This document shows positions 22,993-33,134 of a stretch of DNA of 64,000 nt, one piece after another; position 1 is the first letter of the stretch; every line of letters begins with the position of its first letter. The position numbers and the translations under genes were made by a program. The stretch is from assembly GCA_023078555.1 (NCBI GenBank), contig CM041196.1, positions 8,753,985 to 8,817,984 on the forward strand. The letters run 5' to 3'. Under the pieces are notes generated by a model. It did not search any database, was not told the origin of the DNA, and was given only the letters and a program-made list of their open reading frames with translations. Origin of the DNA: Ulva prolifera. Its lineage: Eukaryota > Chlorophyta > Ulvophyceae > Ulvales > Ulvaceae.

Positions 22993-25356
22993 ATGGCCGA
23001 TCCTAGCGAGTATAGTCAGTTTTATGCGTCTGTCGTTCAGCCTCCAGATGACGATGGCGTACCTCCCGACCTCATCCAACTGTCAGGCTTCGACGCTTTG
23101 CAAGCAGCAGAGCGCGAGGCAATCCGCCTGGCCATATCCCTCCTGCTGACACTTACGAAGGCTTTCTTCGAAGCGACTCGACACTCGTCTGTCGAGGTGC
23201 TGAAGTCGTACGGCCAGGCTTCCCGCACCCTGCTCCAGATGCTCGTCCAAAGCACCACCGACCAGACGCCCCCTCCGTTCGAAGCTCTTCGACGAAGGTC
23301 CCACCTGAATGGCGACCAAGTGCGCGAGCAGCTGCGAGCAGCCACTGCGACAACCTGCGCCTCCAACTGGGGTCCACCTGTGGGCTGCGTGCGCGATCTT
23401 CTCTCCATCAGCGCGATGGCCTTCTACACCTGGACTGGGGGCGCCCTCGCTGCCACCATTCTGGACTTCGTATATTCCTTCTCTACAGATGCTGCTGCCT
23501 GGGCAACCGTATGGCTACAGTGTCCTGTGGACCACTCCCACCTGGACTTCCCTGCCCTCGCCTTGCGCGTCACGTCGCATCGCGCAAGAAGCACCAGCTC
23601 CAGCCCCGCGGCCATGGTGTCGCAGCTCGCCACCCTCGCCGTCAGCGCCATTGAGCCGATCGTACGGTCCATGTACACAGCAGCGTCTATCCTACCTGGG
23701 ACTACAGCGAACTACTTCGAGGAGCAGCTGTTCCGCGCGACATCCGCGCAGGTGGCAGCAGCGCCCGCGCTGCAGTACGCCGGCATCGTGCAATTGAACT
23801 TGGTACTGTCATCCCTGCCTCACGTGTCGAGCCTGCCATGGTACACCCCGAACTTCACAGACGACTCGAGTGCAACCTGGTTTAGATCTGCTGATTATTT
23901 CTTCGCATCCATACATTTTCCTTTGTCTGATGCGGTTCGTGGCGATGCATCCGCTGAGCGAAAGTGGCATCACTACGTGTGCGAAGTTTTGAACAACCGC
24001 GTCTTATGCATGAAACTATCTGAGGCCCAGGTGATCAAACATTTGTCCAAGGGTTTCACTCGTGATGCCATGCACTACCAGGTTGCCACAGAAAAAGCCA
24101 TGTCTCCTGAGTGCACCGTTCGTGAATGGCTGGATGCCATACGTGACTTTTTCTTTACCAACGGGCAATTCAGAATGCATATCGAGGGAGCCTGGAGCAA
24201 ATACCGTGCTGGAAAAGCCTCCAGCTTCAATGACTTGGTGCATCATGTCCGCATATATTACCAATTGATCTTTCTTGATTATGTGGACTTGCCTGGCAAA
24301 ATGTCCCTGCAAGATTTTGCATGGAACTTGTTTGACAAATTGCAGCACCTCATGTCCCCCGAGTGCACCTCAGAGTTGTCAGCCACAGTCAAAATGTTCA
24401 TGCCACTACCAGACCTGCTGCAAAAAATGACCACACATCTGGAGAACAGCCACACATGGCCGACCGAGCGCGCAAATTCACATGCCATAGCATTTGTCAC
24501 ATGGTGTGTGGACAAGCTGAACACAGCCAAGGAGACAGCCAACACAGCCAAGCGCTTTGCCACATTCTCTGCCAACCATTACCAGGGTGTAGATTTTGCA
24601 TCCACCAGCACCCATACCACCCCCACCCGTGAGATACCAACCCACACATCAGCACCAAAACGAGGCCAGCGGCAGATTGCCATGGCATATACCAATACCC
24701 AAAGACCAGGCCAGAGTCGCAGCCAATTTTCCAACAACCATTCAACATATGTGCAGCCATCTACGCCATCTTCCAGCGTCAACCGGGAGCGCTTACCAGG
24801 CCTCCGGGACGCCCGTAAGCTTCCATTCCAACAGAAGCAGGCCTGGCTCGATAATGCCATGGGCAGTCCCACCGTACCACAGTGGATCAAAGATGTATAT
24901 GCGTTTGAAGTTGCCAACCACAACGCGCCATTCACCATCCACGGTCTTGCGGCAGCCTGCCGTAAAGAACTCCCTTACTACCTTCCATTCACACCCGTGG
25001 CCGTCGGGATATTCCTCTTGGAAGCAACTTTCCACCACCGCAAGCGAGTTTGCGGCATCTGCCCCTCCTCCATGCCTGACAGCGACAGGTACCACCGCAT
25101 CGCGGACTGCCCTACCGCGCGTTCCATTGCGCCGGAGGCACTCGCAACCTGGGCGCAACACCCTGCCAACAAGAACAAGTGCCTGATGGCAGTGGAGCCC
25201 GCCGACGAGCTACCGCCGCCACCACCCCCGCCGCCGCAGCCACAGAGCGCGGCAAACACTCCAATTTCCGCGGGACCCCGCAATCGCAAACGGTACGATG
25301 ATACCCCTCAGACTCCGAACAAACGAGCACGTGCCCCTGGCAACCATATCCGTTGA
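22993..25356 (+). CDS. Gypsy-2 Gag
   Basis: The structural particle protein, 787 aa, starts at the first ATG after the primer-binding site (MADPSEYSQF). It is collinear with gypsy-1 Gag; shared blocks include DDSSATWFRSADYFF, FFTNGQFRMHIEGAW and YYQLIFLDYVDLPGK. Near the C-terminus is a zinc-knuckle-like CX2CX10HX4C (CGICPSS...HRIADC), again longer between the second Cys and His than the usual four residues. A run of prolines (about residues 737-744) and a basic tail (NRKRYDD, NKRARAPG) follow. It ends HIR-UGA, with pol in the same frame after the stop. Confidence 0.85.
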   Translation: MADPSEYSQFYASVVQPPDDDGVPPDLIQLSGFDALQAAEREAIRLAISLLLTLTKAFFEATRHSSVEVLKSYGQASRTLLQMLVQSTTDQTPPPFEALRRRSHLNGDQVREQLRAATATTCASNWGPPVGCVRDLLSISAMAFYTWTGGALAATILDFVYSFSTDAAAWATVWLQCPVDHSHLDFPALALRVTSHRARSTSSSPAAMVSQLATLAVSAIEPIVRSMYTAASILPGTTANYFEEQLFRATSAQVAAAPALQYAGIVQLNLVLSSLPHVSSLPWYTPNFTDDSSATWFRSADYFFASIHFPLSDAVRGDASAERKWHHYVCEVLNNRVLCMKLSEAQVIKHLSKGFTRDAMHYQVATEKAMSPECTVREWLDAIRDFFFTNGQFRMHIEGAWSKYRAGKASSFNDLVHHVRIYYQLIFLDYVDLPGKMSLQDFAWNLFDKLQHLMSPECTSELSATVKMFMPLPDLLQKMTTHLENSHTWPTERANSHAIAFVTWCVDKLNTAKETANTAKRFATFSANHYQGVDFASTSTHTTPTREIPTHTSAPKRGQRQIAMAYTNTQRPGQSRSQFSNNHSTYVQPSTPSSSVNRERLPGLRDARKLPFQQKQAWLDNAMGSPTVPQWIKDVYAFEVANHNAPFTIHGLAAACRKELPYYLPFTPVAVGIFLLEATFHHRKRVCGICPSSMPDSDRYHRIADCPTARSIAPEALATWAQHPANKNKCLMAVEPADELPPPPPPPPQPQSAANTPISAGPRNRKRYDDTPQTPNKRARAPGNHIR

Positions 25357-28300
25357 GAAACTGGCAAGCCGCCTCTTGGCTGCCCATCTTGGGCGGTGGA
25401 GCCTTTTGTACTAGCGGCTGACCACGCCTCAGGCCACGGCATTGTTTTTCCTTCCTCACTCAGCACAGCTGACAAGTCATTATTCGATATTTCCACACTG
25501 ACCTGCCCGATCGTGGTCACCTTGCCATACACTGATGATGCACACGTAGCATTGAGACATTTACATGCCATCAACCTGAATGGGCACCATGTCACAGTAG
25601 CCATCCCTGGCCGCTTGTTTGATAGTGATGCGTTCGTGCCGTACACTAGCAGACACAGCTATAGCACGGTAGCCAAAGCCAATGCATTGTTGTCCTATAC
25701 GGACGGCCGCCCAGTGCCAGGTCACCAGACGTTCCATGTTTTGAGATGAATGTCCAACCAGCAGAGCCTAAATACATCTGCTATTTCTTGTGCTTGTCAG
25801 AAAATTGATGCGGTCGATCTGATCTGCACAGTCCCTATCCACATCAAAGGCAGCCGCTTGAAGGCGCTTGTAGACACAGCCTCCAATCACATCATGATTA
25901 CAGTAGAATTCCTACAGGCCAATGCCATACCATATCACCAAAGTGCATCCACGTCGCATGGCATCTCTGGGAGTGCAGCACCCTGCCTTGGTACTATCAC
26001 ATTATGCACAAGCATAGGCCGCCAGTGTCACGATGTCACGTACACTGTGGTAGCAAGTTTGCCGGCTGCCGAGTGGCATGCACCCAATCACGCGCTATTG
26101 GGTCTTGATGTGATTGCCGTCACGCACATGAAACTCGAGTTTGATGATCCGGACATTCGCATCATCGTGCCTGGCCGTAAGGCTGGCCCCCGAAAACATT
26201 CTCGTGATTGGTAGCATGTCGTGCACATACCCAAACGCACACCTGCTTCACAGGGAACATCAGATGAGTATGCGTGCACCAGCCGTAAGCTGAAATCTAT
26301 GGTCAATCGTGCTAAATGTGGTAAGTCGCCTCTGTACGTGGTGCATGTCAAACCAGCACATGCACGCGTCGAGCCTTCCAGCGATATGCATGTATGTGCG
26401 GCGTCGAAAAAGAAAGGTTTTCTGTCCCAACAGCAAGTACCAGCACCAGTCCAGCAAGATGTAGCCACCATCCCACAGTGTGTTCAAGCGATAGTACACA
26501 AACATTCCAAGTCCGGAGGCACGCTCGGGCCTGCACCCCCAAATACCACAGCCTTAGGCTTTGAGATGAATATTGAGAATTTGCCTGGCACCAGACCACG
26601 TGCTGCCCGCCAGTACAGATTGACTCCACTGGAACACTCTGAACTGGAAAAGCAGGTACAACACTTGCTTGACATGGGCTGGATTCAGCCGTCCATCTCC
26701 CCTTGGGCAAGCAGCGTCCTTTTTGCTCCCAAACCCGGAGGTAAACTGAGACTGTGTGTCGACTACCGCTACCTGAATGAGAACACAGTAAAGAATACAT
26801 ACCCATTACCACGCATAGATGCCTTGCTTGATAAAATGCAAGGCCAGAGGTACTTTTCTGCATTGGATCTTGCTTCTGGATATCACCAGATCAGACTAGC
26901 CCCGACATCCCAGCCAAAAACTGCATTCCGCACCCCTGATGGCCTGTACGCATGGACGGTGATGCCATTCGGTCTCACCAATGCACCGAGTGTCTTCCAA
27001 CAAGCAATGCACGTGGTTTTGCGTGGACTGATTGGCAAGATTTGCCTTGCATACCTCGATGACATTATCATCATTTCCAGAACTGCTGAGGATCATGCCA
27101 TCAATCTTGATCGTGTGTTGACTAGGCTGCATGAACACAACTTTTTCTGCAATGCTGTCAAATGCCAATTTGCCATGCAAGAAGTCAAATACTTGGGACA
27201 TATTGTTACAGCAGATACCGTGAAGCCAGACCCACACAAGGTTTCAGTGTTGCAACAATGGCCTGAGGCTGATTTAAAATCGTCAACCAATACCATCCGA
27301 TCGTTCTTGGGTCTTGCTGGCTATTTTCGCAGATTTATTCCGAAATTTCCCACCCTTGCTGCCCCACTGCTCGAGCGCATGAAAGCAAAAGGCAAGAGCG
27401 CATGGACTGAACAATGCACTCGAGCATTCAATGACATCAAACATGCTCTGATCAATGCCACAGGCCTGCGCCATCCCAATCTCAACCAGCCCTTCCATGT
27501 GTACACAGATGCCAGTGATTATGCCTACGGAGCTGTCTTGATGCAAGACCATGAAGCAGCTCTGCAGCCCATTGCATGGGTAGGCCGAAAAATGAATTCC
27601 TCTGAGGTCCACCATGCCACTTTTGAAAAAGAGCTGGGCGCCATTGTTTTTGCTGCACGCCAATGGCGTTGCTATCTGGAAAATGGCCACCCCGTGTACG
27701 TCCACTCTGACCATAATCCACTGAGGTACTTGCAGACCCAGCAACGCTTGAATAACAAGCAAGCGCGTTGGGTAGAGACGCTGTCCCGCATCAACTGGCA
27801 CATCATGTACGTGCCTGGTGACAAGAACGTGGTGGCGGACGCAGTGTCCCGTGCCACACACCTGCCTTCCATGACAGTACAACTGCATGATGACCATCCC
27901 ATTTCGTGTGCCTCTCGTGCGGGCAATGCCATTCCAGTGCAAGTTTCTTATGCGTTTCCGGCCGTAAGTCTGACCACGGCTATAGCACGCAGATGCCACT
28001 CTTCCCCATCCCCGGATCCAAGCGGATACGAGCTTCCAATCGCCAGCACTGGATCAACGGCCATATCATCTGGCCAGTCGCCGATGAATCAGGCCATCCC
28101 ATACCACCAGACGTTGCCAACAATCTCTCCCCAGCCCTGCGACTACTCCCGGCTACGGGAGAAGTTCGGTTCACCCCCGCCCGGCCTGTCCCCGCCCATG
28201 CCAGACCTGCGTTCCCAGTCGCAATTTCCACCTCTGTCCCAGCCACAGGACCCACGGCGGCCCACGCAGCCGCCGCCATCAGTGATTTCCATCAGCTCGG

Positions 28301-30465
28301 GGTCCAGCCCCCGCATGGGCGAGCAGCTGGAGTCTCAGCGGTCCCCGGTGTTGATGCCAACGGGATCTCCGCCAGCGCTGCCACCGCCCCCATCCCCACT
28401 TCCCCGCCGGCCCATGCCAACTCCGACCCGCCGCCGTTCTCCGCGACCGCTCCTGGTTGCCTCCGCACCCCATCTCCAATGTCAGACATTGACTTCGCGC
28501 CTACAGCGGAGGAGGCCGAATTCCTCGGCCTCACCCCTCCACCAACAGCCCGCGCGTGAGGACGACGTAGCGACCGCGCAGCCGGATGCTTCCGCGGTGG
28601 ACTGGGTCGCCCAGGAGGACCTGGTGTGTGACGGCCGCGCAGTCGACGCACAGCGTGTGGGTACGCACTCACAAGCAGAGCTGCTTCTGAAACAATCCAA
28701 CAAATACTTGACTCTAGATCTGCACGCGGACGACTTCTGGCAGCGATTGCGTAGTGGCTATGCACATGATTCTGATTTTGCCGAGCCACCTGCATCATAC
28801 CATTACGACCCTAAGCACCAGATTTATCTGCACAAGAACAAGATTGTTGTCCCTGATCATGATCACTTGCGCCGGCAAATTCTGTTGTGGCACCACCTAC
28901 ACCCCTGGCATGCACACATGGGTGTCTCTCGCACAGCATCATTGATCACAGACTCATTTTACTGGCCAGATATACACAAAGATGTCAAGAAATTTGTGTC
29001 ACAATGCCATAGCTGTCAGACCATGAAGTCCCCGTCGGAGCGGGAGGCAGTCATGTCCCCATTACCTGTACCTTCTGCATGCTGGCGTGTCGTGAGTGTA
29101 GACATGATCACGCAACTGCCTAACTCCACGTCTGGTCACAATTGCATTGTTGTATTTGCTGATCAATTCAGCAAGATGGTAAGATTGATCCCCACAGTGT
29201 CTACTCTGAATGGTCCCGGATTCGCTGCATTGTTTTTCCAGCACATATACCCCCATTATGGCCTGCCACTTGGCATTTGTAGTGACCGCGGTACGCAGTG
29301 GAACAATAAAAGTTTCACATCCCTTTGTGATCACCTAGGCATTGCATTGCAGCTGACATTCTCCTACCATCCTAGAGCCAATGGGCAAGTTGAGCGTTAC
29401 AATCGCGTTGTGGAAGAAGCTGTTCGGCATTTCATCGGTCCTGCACATGATGATTGGGATGCATTCCTGCCACATATCGAGTTCAGTATGAATAGCTCCA
29501 AGTCGGCAGCCACGGGCTGCACGCCGTTCTCTTTGAACCGTATCACTCCGCCGCTGTCTCCCACAGCCCTTGCGCTCAAATTGCCACAGCATCAACAACC
29601 AGCTCCAGCTGTGATGCACCGCATGTATTACTTCCTAGCAAAGCAAGCTCTGGTAGAGGCCAAGCAGTCAATGTGGTCGGATTTCAACAGGAAATCTGCT
29701 TGGCCAACCTTTTCTGTGGGTGATTTGGTCTTGCTATCTATACGTAAGGTTGCTCTGCATCATCCATCTCTCCGAAAGAAGTTTACTCCGCGTTGGTTGG
29801 GTCCCTGTAAAATTCTGGAAGTAGTGGGCCGGGCCGCGGCCCGTATATCATTGCCGACCACGCTGCAACGCCTAGGTCTACATGATGTCTTTCACTTCTC
29901 TGTGCTGAAACCTTACAATGAGTCCTTCGATGCTGCATGCGCCACCAGCCCTGAAGCTGCCAAGTCATCGGCCACTGTGGACACGACCACTTATGAAGTT
30001 GAATGTGTAGTCAATTACATGCAGTCGCGGCATCGCGATGACGACATCTCCATCGCGTGCCCTCACTACCTGGTGCGCTGGGTTGGCTACGATGCATCTC
30101 ATGACTCTTGGTTACCAGTTGATGAGTTGTCCGGATGCCTGGAGAAAGTTGCCGATTATTTGTTCCACAATGCCTCCAGTACTCAGAGAGCGCACATGAT
30201 TCATGAGTTTCCGCGTGAAGCGCGGCTACATCTGTCCCATATAGCAGCCAAGGCTGAATCCACCAGGCGTCCCGTCGCTGGGGGGAAGGTGCCCGCGGGT
30301 GGCAGCAACATCGACGATCCCAAACGCAAACCGCGTAGACGTAGTTCTCGGTTGAGCGAATCCCATAAGGCAGCACTTTCCAGGGTCACCTACAGCAGTT
30401 ATTGTGGTAGGATGCGGACTGAGTCCGCAAAGCGCATGTGCGCTAATGCTGCCCCCCCGCTGTGA
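25357..30465 (+). pseudogene. Gypsy-2 Pol with two nonsense codons: protease, RT, RNase H, integrase, chromodomain
   Basis: The frame continues from gag after the UGA at 25354-25356 (ETGKPPLGCPSWA). It is broken by a UGA at 25747-25749 and a UAG at 26212-26214, where gypsy-1 has sense codons, then is open from 26221 to 30465 (1414 codons). The protease motif VDTASNHIMI falls in the middle segment (25750-26214). In the long segment: RT with YLDD (278-281 from 26221), RNase H (TDASDYAYG...ADAVSRA), a Pro-rich spacer, an integrase HHCC finger and DDE core (VDMITQL, CSDRGTQWNN, NGQVERYN) and a chromodomain (YLVRWVGYDASHDSWLP). The motifs are intact, so the element died through the two stops, which leave protease and RT untranslated in a full fusion. 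Confidence 0.88.
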
Positions 30466-30592
30466 TGCTGAAGGGGACGCCTGGATGTAAGCAGACTGCC
30501 TCTGTGAGGCCGGGGATTTCCAGGCCATAGGTGATGTGAGGAGGGGGCTCCCGGGAGCAAGGCCAACCCCTGCCTAAATCTGATCCGCCAGG

Positions 30593-30994
30593 TTGCATGT
30601 CGCGGGGCACCAACCTGTTTTTCCATCATGTGACTTCCATAAAACCCGACAGACCCAATTCCATCATCTGAACCCACCTATGTGTGCAGTTAGAAACTTG
30701 CCAGTCCCTGAGATCCCACAAGATCCGACATCCCATCCCCTCGTCCAGCGTCGACGCTTTCTCCAGAACATCCGCCAGTTGATGCTAGATGCCACTACAA
30801 TGCCAGCGCTTGGAGACTACCACTCTCAGTACCTCACTGACCTCTGCCATGTCAGAAGAGTTACTCGCAGGCTGCATGATGCAGTCCTAGACCTAGATGA
30901 GGCCATGAGTGAAATGATAAACCGCTACTCAGGTCGTCAATTGTTGCCAGAGTATTTCCACGATCTCTGCGATGAGTTCCCCAGCCAGCTCTAG
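30593..30994 (+). CDS. Gypsy-2 third ORF (unknown protein, up to 133 aa)
   Basis: The same position and protein pattern as the gypsy-1 frame at 18421-18795. The C-terminal part (VQRRRFLQNIRQLMLDA ... AMSEMINRYSG ... EYFHDLCDEF) aligns with gypsy-1 almost without gaps. It shares no similarity that I recognise with envelope, nucleocapsid or silencing-suppressor proteins. The ATG at 30593 is first; an ATG at 30680 (MCAVRNLPVPEIP) gives a shorter, Pro-led start. The frame is intact although pol is dead. Confidence 0.6.
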   Translation: MHVAGHQPVFPSCDFHKTRQTQFHHLNPPMCAVRNLPVPEIPQDPTSHPLVQRRRFLQNIRQLMLDATTMPALGDYHSQYLTDLCHVRRVTRRLHDAVLDLDEAMSEMINRYSGRQLLPEYFHDLCDEFPSQL

Positions 30995-31196
30995 AACTAG
31001 CCTTAATTCCAACAAGGTCACTCATCCGTATTCCAGACGAGTAGACCCTTCTCTGTAAATACCACATTGCCCCGGTCTTATGATGTACCCTACCATTCCA
31101 GTCAATGTGTTGTCTCCATTTATCTGCTTACCTGAGCTTCCAGACTGGCCCTGAGCTTGCAGAGCATACTCTTGTTTGCCCTGCTCCGCTCCCGTG

Positions 31197-31208
31197 TGTG
31201 GGGGGAGG
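31197..31208 (+). other. Gypsy-2 polypurine tract
   Basis: TGTGGGGGGAGG directly precedes the 3' LTR start at 31209, as in gypsy-1. Confidence 0.8.
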
Positions 31209-32001
31209 TGTTGTAATGGCCAAATCTGTCTGCTCAGAAGCACACCTATTCCAGATATGCAGGCACCAATTGTGGATACATGTGTATGTATCTCAGGCTA
31301 GTGCCTTGCAAAACTTGAGCCAGGCGAAAGTATACCAAAGAATACCTCAGAATGCCAGCATGTACCACGTCACAGCTGTGCACATGAGCTGCATGCATAC
31401 AGCTACATGTGCATAATTCCACATGCCCAAAAGTGCCACTAGCATTCCTCAACATGTATAATCTCACATACCAATCCCATGTATCATGTCACCTTTTGCC
31501 ACAGCCTTTTGGCAGTGCGAAGTGCCAGCTCAGTGCATGACACGTCATGCATGCGGCGCATGCATACTCCTGGTCTGCGCTTGCGCACGCCAAGGGTGCA
31601 GCGTCAAAGACCATGTCAGCCAATCTACGTCTGCGTATCCATGCAGCACGATGTTGCTGCATTGGATTGACGGAGGATGATACATGCCAAATCCCAATGC
31701 CCGCAGCAGATCGCCAGATCTCGCGGGATGCTGCACCCTGATCCGTACAGAGATCAACGAGCAGCGCGATTCCACAGTTCCACAGAGCTATCAGTAGCGA
31801 GGACAGCACAAAGCAGGGATGGGCCTGGGCACATATATTCCAAGTGTTTTGCTGTGATCGACACAATTACCTTTGGTCGATTGGGGCGCTTCTGTTCCAG
31901 TCATTCCATCTGTGCTGCATTGTTACCCCTGTTTTTCTCTCCTGTCGTTTCTGTACGCTCGCTAGGGTGCCCAGCTCCCTGCGCTACCCGATCAGTCAAC
32001 A
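31209..32001 (+). repeat. Gypsy-2 3' LTR (793 bp)
   Basis: The partner of 22176-22969. Scattered substitutions (for example C/G near 31295, C/A near 31341, A/C near 31825) plus a cluster of changes in the last 130 bp. It is followed by TGTAA at 32002-32006. Confidence 0.95.
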
Positions 32002-32611
32002 TGTAAGCTTGAGCTTGAGCTTGGTGTCCCACGACTTTCGGAACACAGGTGATCGTATGTTCATCATTACATATCATCATTACATCGTGATATTCTTTAA
32101 TATGCGATGTAGCTGATGTGTCTGCCACATTCAAAGGCCTCGCACATGTGCGATAGGGCGCCGGCTCACCTATGGTTGGCTCACCGATACAAGGAGCACA
32201 CCCACTGGGTGCGCCCGTGGATGCCCATCACAACCCAGCCACCAACACAGAACGAATCAACCACGACATTGTATCGATCATATAAACAAATAGCACCCCG
32301 GCTTCTGAGAGCCTATTATGCGGCTTGTTTAGCTGAGTTAGCATGCACATCACACCAATACTTAGCTCACCCCAGACAATGGCTCACCCAAGGGTGAGCC
32401 ACCTCAAGTCGACGTTTCCCACTTTCATTGGTATAAGCATACGAGAGACACGACAGCCATCCAAAGACACTGCGGGACAACCATAGAGCACCAAAACGCC
32501 TACAACATAGCAAAAACGCAATTCTCAGATACTTGCCTTTCAGCTTACCTCGTATCGGCGCACCCGAATGACTTGCACACCCGGGTGTGCAAGTCCGGCG
32601 TCTGCCCTGTG
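32002..32611 (-). repeat. Element A 5' terminal and subterminal repeat region
   Basis: It contains GGCTCACC at 32163-32170 and 32178-32185, a GGGTGCGCC at 32207-32215, an inverted pair GGCTCACCC-AA-GGGTGAGCC at 32381-32400, GGCGCACCC at 32558-32566 and a palindromic GCACACCCGGGTGTGC at 32575-32590. The terminal repeat itself ends at 32611 (CCCTGTG outward). Such clustered short sites near the ends are a hallmark of CACTA elements, where they bind the TnpA-type protein. No coding sequence is seen. Confidence 0.65.
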
Positions 32612-32781
32612 TTGTGATGTGTGCCTTCAATCGTTATACTTTCATTGTTGGTCTGCGCAAAAAGGTTGAGGTTGCGGCCATGATACCTTACATCATTGAG
32701 CGCATTCGGGTGAATGTGGTGAAGCCAGGTGAACCGGGTGTGCGCATCCTTCACACTGACAAAGGGGGTGTTTTTTTGCTG
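32612..32781 (+). pseudogene. Copia-2 integrase fragment
   Basis: TFIVGLRKKVEVAAMIPYI and VNVVKPGEPGVRILHTDKGG match copia-1 residues 673-716, including the second catalytic Asp. Homology stops abruptly after DKGG at about 32781, where T-rich foreign sequence begins. Before the D-arm of the integrase core the fragment is cut by the end of element A. Confidence 0.75.
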
Positions 32782-32785
32782 CGAG

Positions 32786-33134
32786 CTTGCTAAATGACAT
32801 GATCACCTGGTGTTGTGGGATATCCATATCTAGGGATCCAAGAATATAGATGACATAATCAAGGGAGGAGTCATCTAACAAAGAACTCGTTGCTTCAGGT
32901 GAGCCCCAGTGGTTAGAGCATATCGTGTGTACTCCAGAGGTCACCGGGTCAATTCTTACTTTGATTTCTGCCACGCGACTTTATGCGATGGCAAGGTATG
33001 CTCCCCTCCACGTCGTCATGTACAGTCATCATGGTTACCAGCTCAGGCACGCGCATTAACCCCTGTGCACACTCGATGAGACTAACCTGCGTCTTGATAC
33101 CTGGTGTCGACGTTTCTCGACTATGAGGCCGCTC
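32786..33134. other. Filler: fragment of a recombinase-like gene exon, itself interrupted by the tRNA-like repeat
   Basis: Bases 32786-32813 plus 33108-33134 together match 58805-58873, the start of the last exon of the multi-exon gene at the right end of the window. Read on the minus strand both encode VEKR-HQVIMS---KLAA. The 285-bp repeat sits between them with a 9-bp duplication of the target. Confidence 0.65.
32814..33098 (+). repeat. tRNA-like interspersed repeat, copy 2 (285 bp, with target duplication)
   Basis: The repeat is flanked on both sides by ACCTGGTGT (32805-32813 and 33099-33107). The uninterrupted sequence with a single ACCTGGTGT is present at 58838-58846, so the borders are read directly. 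The plus strand contains GGTTAGAGCA (32911-32920, D-arm/A-box) and a B-box-like GGGTCAATTC (32946-32955) inside a tRNA-like segment about 32899-32960. About 85 bp precede the tRNA-like part and there is no poly(A) tail, so it is not a textbook SINE. A small LTR-derived or composite element is the alternative. Confidence 0.65.

Larger units (their letters stand above)
22176..32001 (+). mobile_element. Gypsy-2: complete but inactivated Ty3/gypsy chromodomain retrotransposon
   Basis: Two LTRs (22176-22969, 794 bp; 31209-32001, 793 bp), TG...CA, with a perfect 5-bp target duplication TGTAA at 22171-22175 and 32002-32006. The order gag, pol, third ORF matches gypsy-1. I count roughly 14 differences between the LTRs, mostly in the last 130 bp, so it is clearly older than gypsy-1. 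Two nonsense codons in pol (25747-25749 and 26212-26214) make it non-autonomous. It inserted into the 5' leader of element A. Confidence 0.95.

Noticed and set aside
13213..26214. Reading UGA/UAG as sense codons (alternative genetic code)
   Set aside because: Other genes here end normally at TGA and TAA, and most internal stops fall at positions where paralogues have ordinary codons. Only the gag-pol UGA is conserved.
32626..32640. Nine extra bases in the copia-2 integrase relative to copia-1 right beside the element A end, looking like an excision footprint
   Set aside because: They form three in-frame codons (FNR) some 15 bp from the junction and are more simply a family difference.
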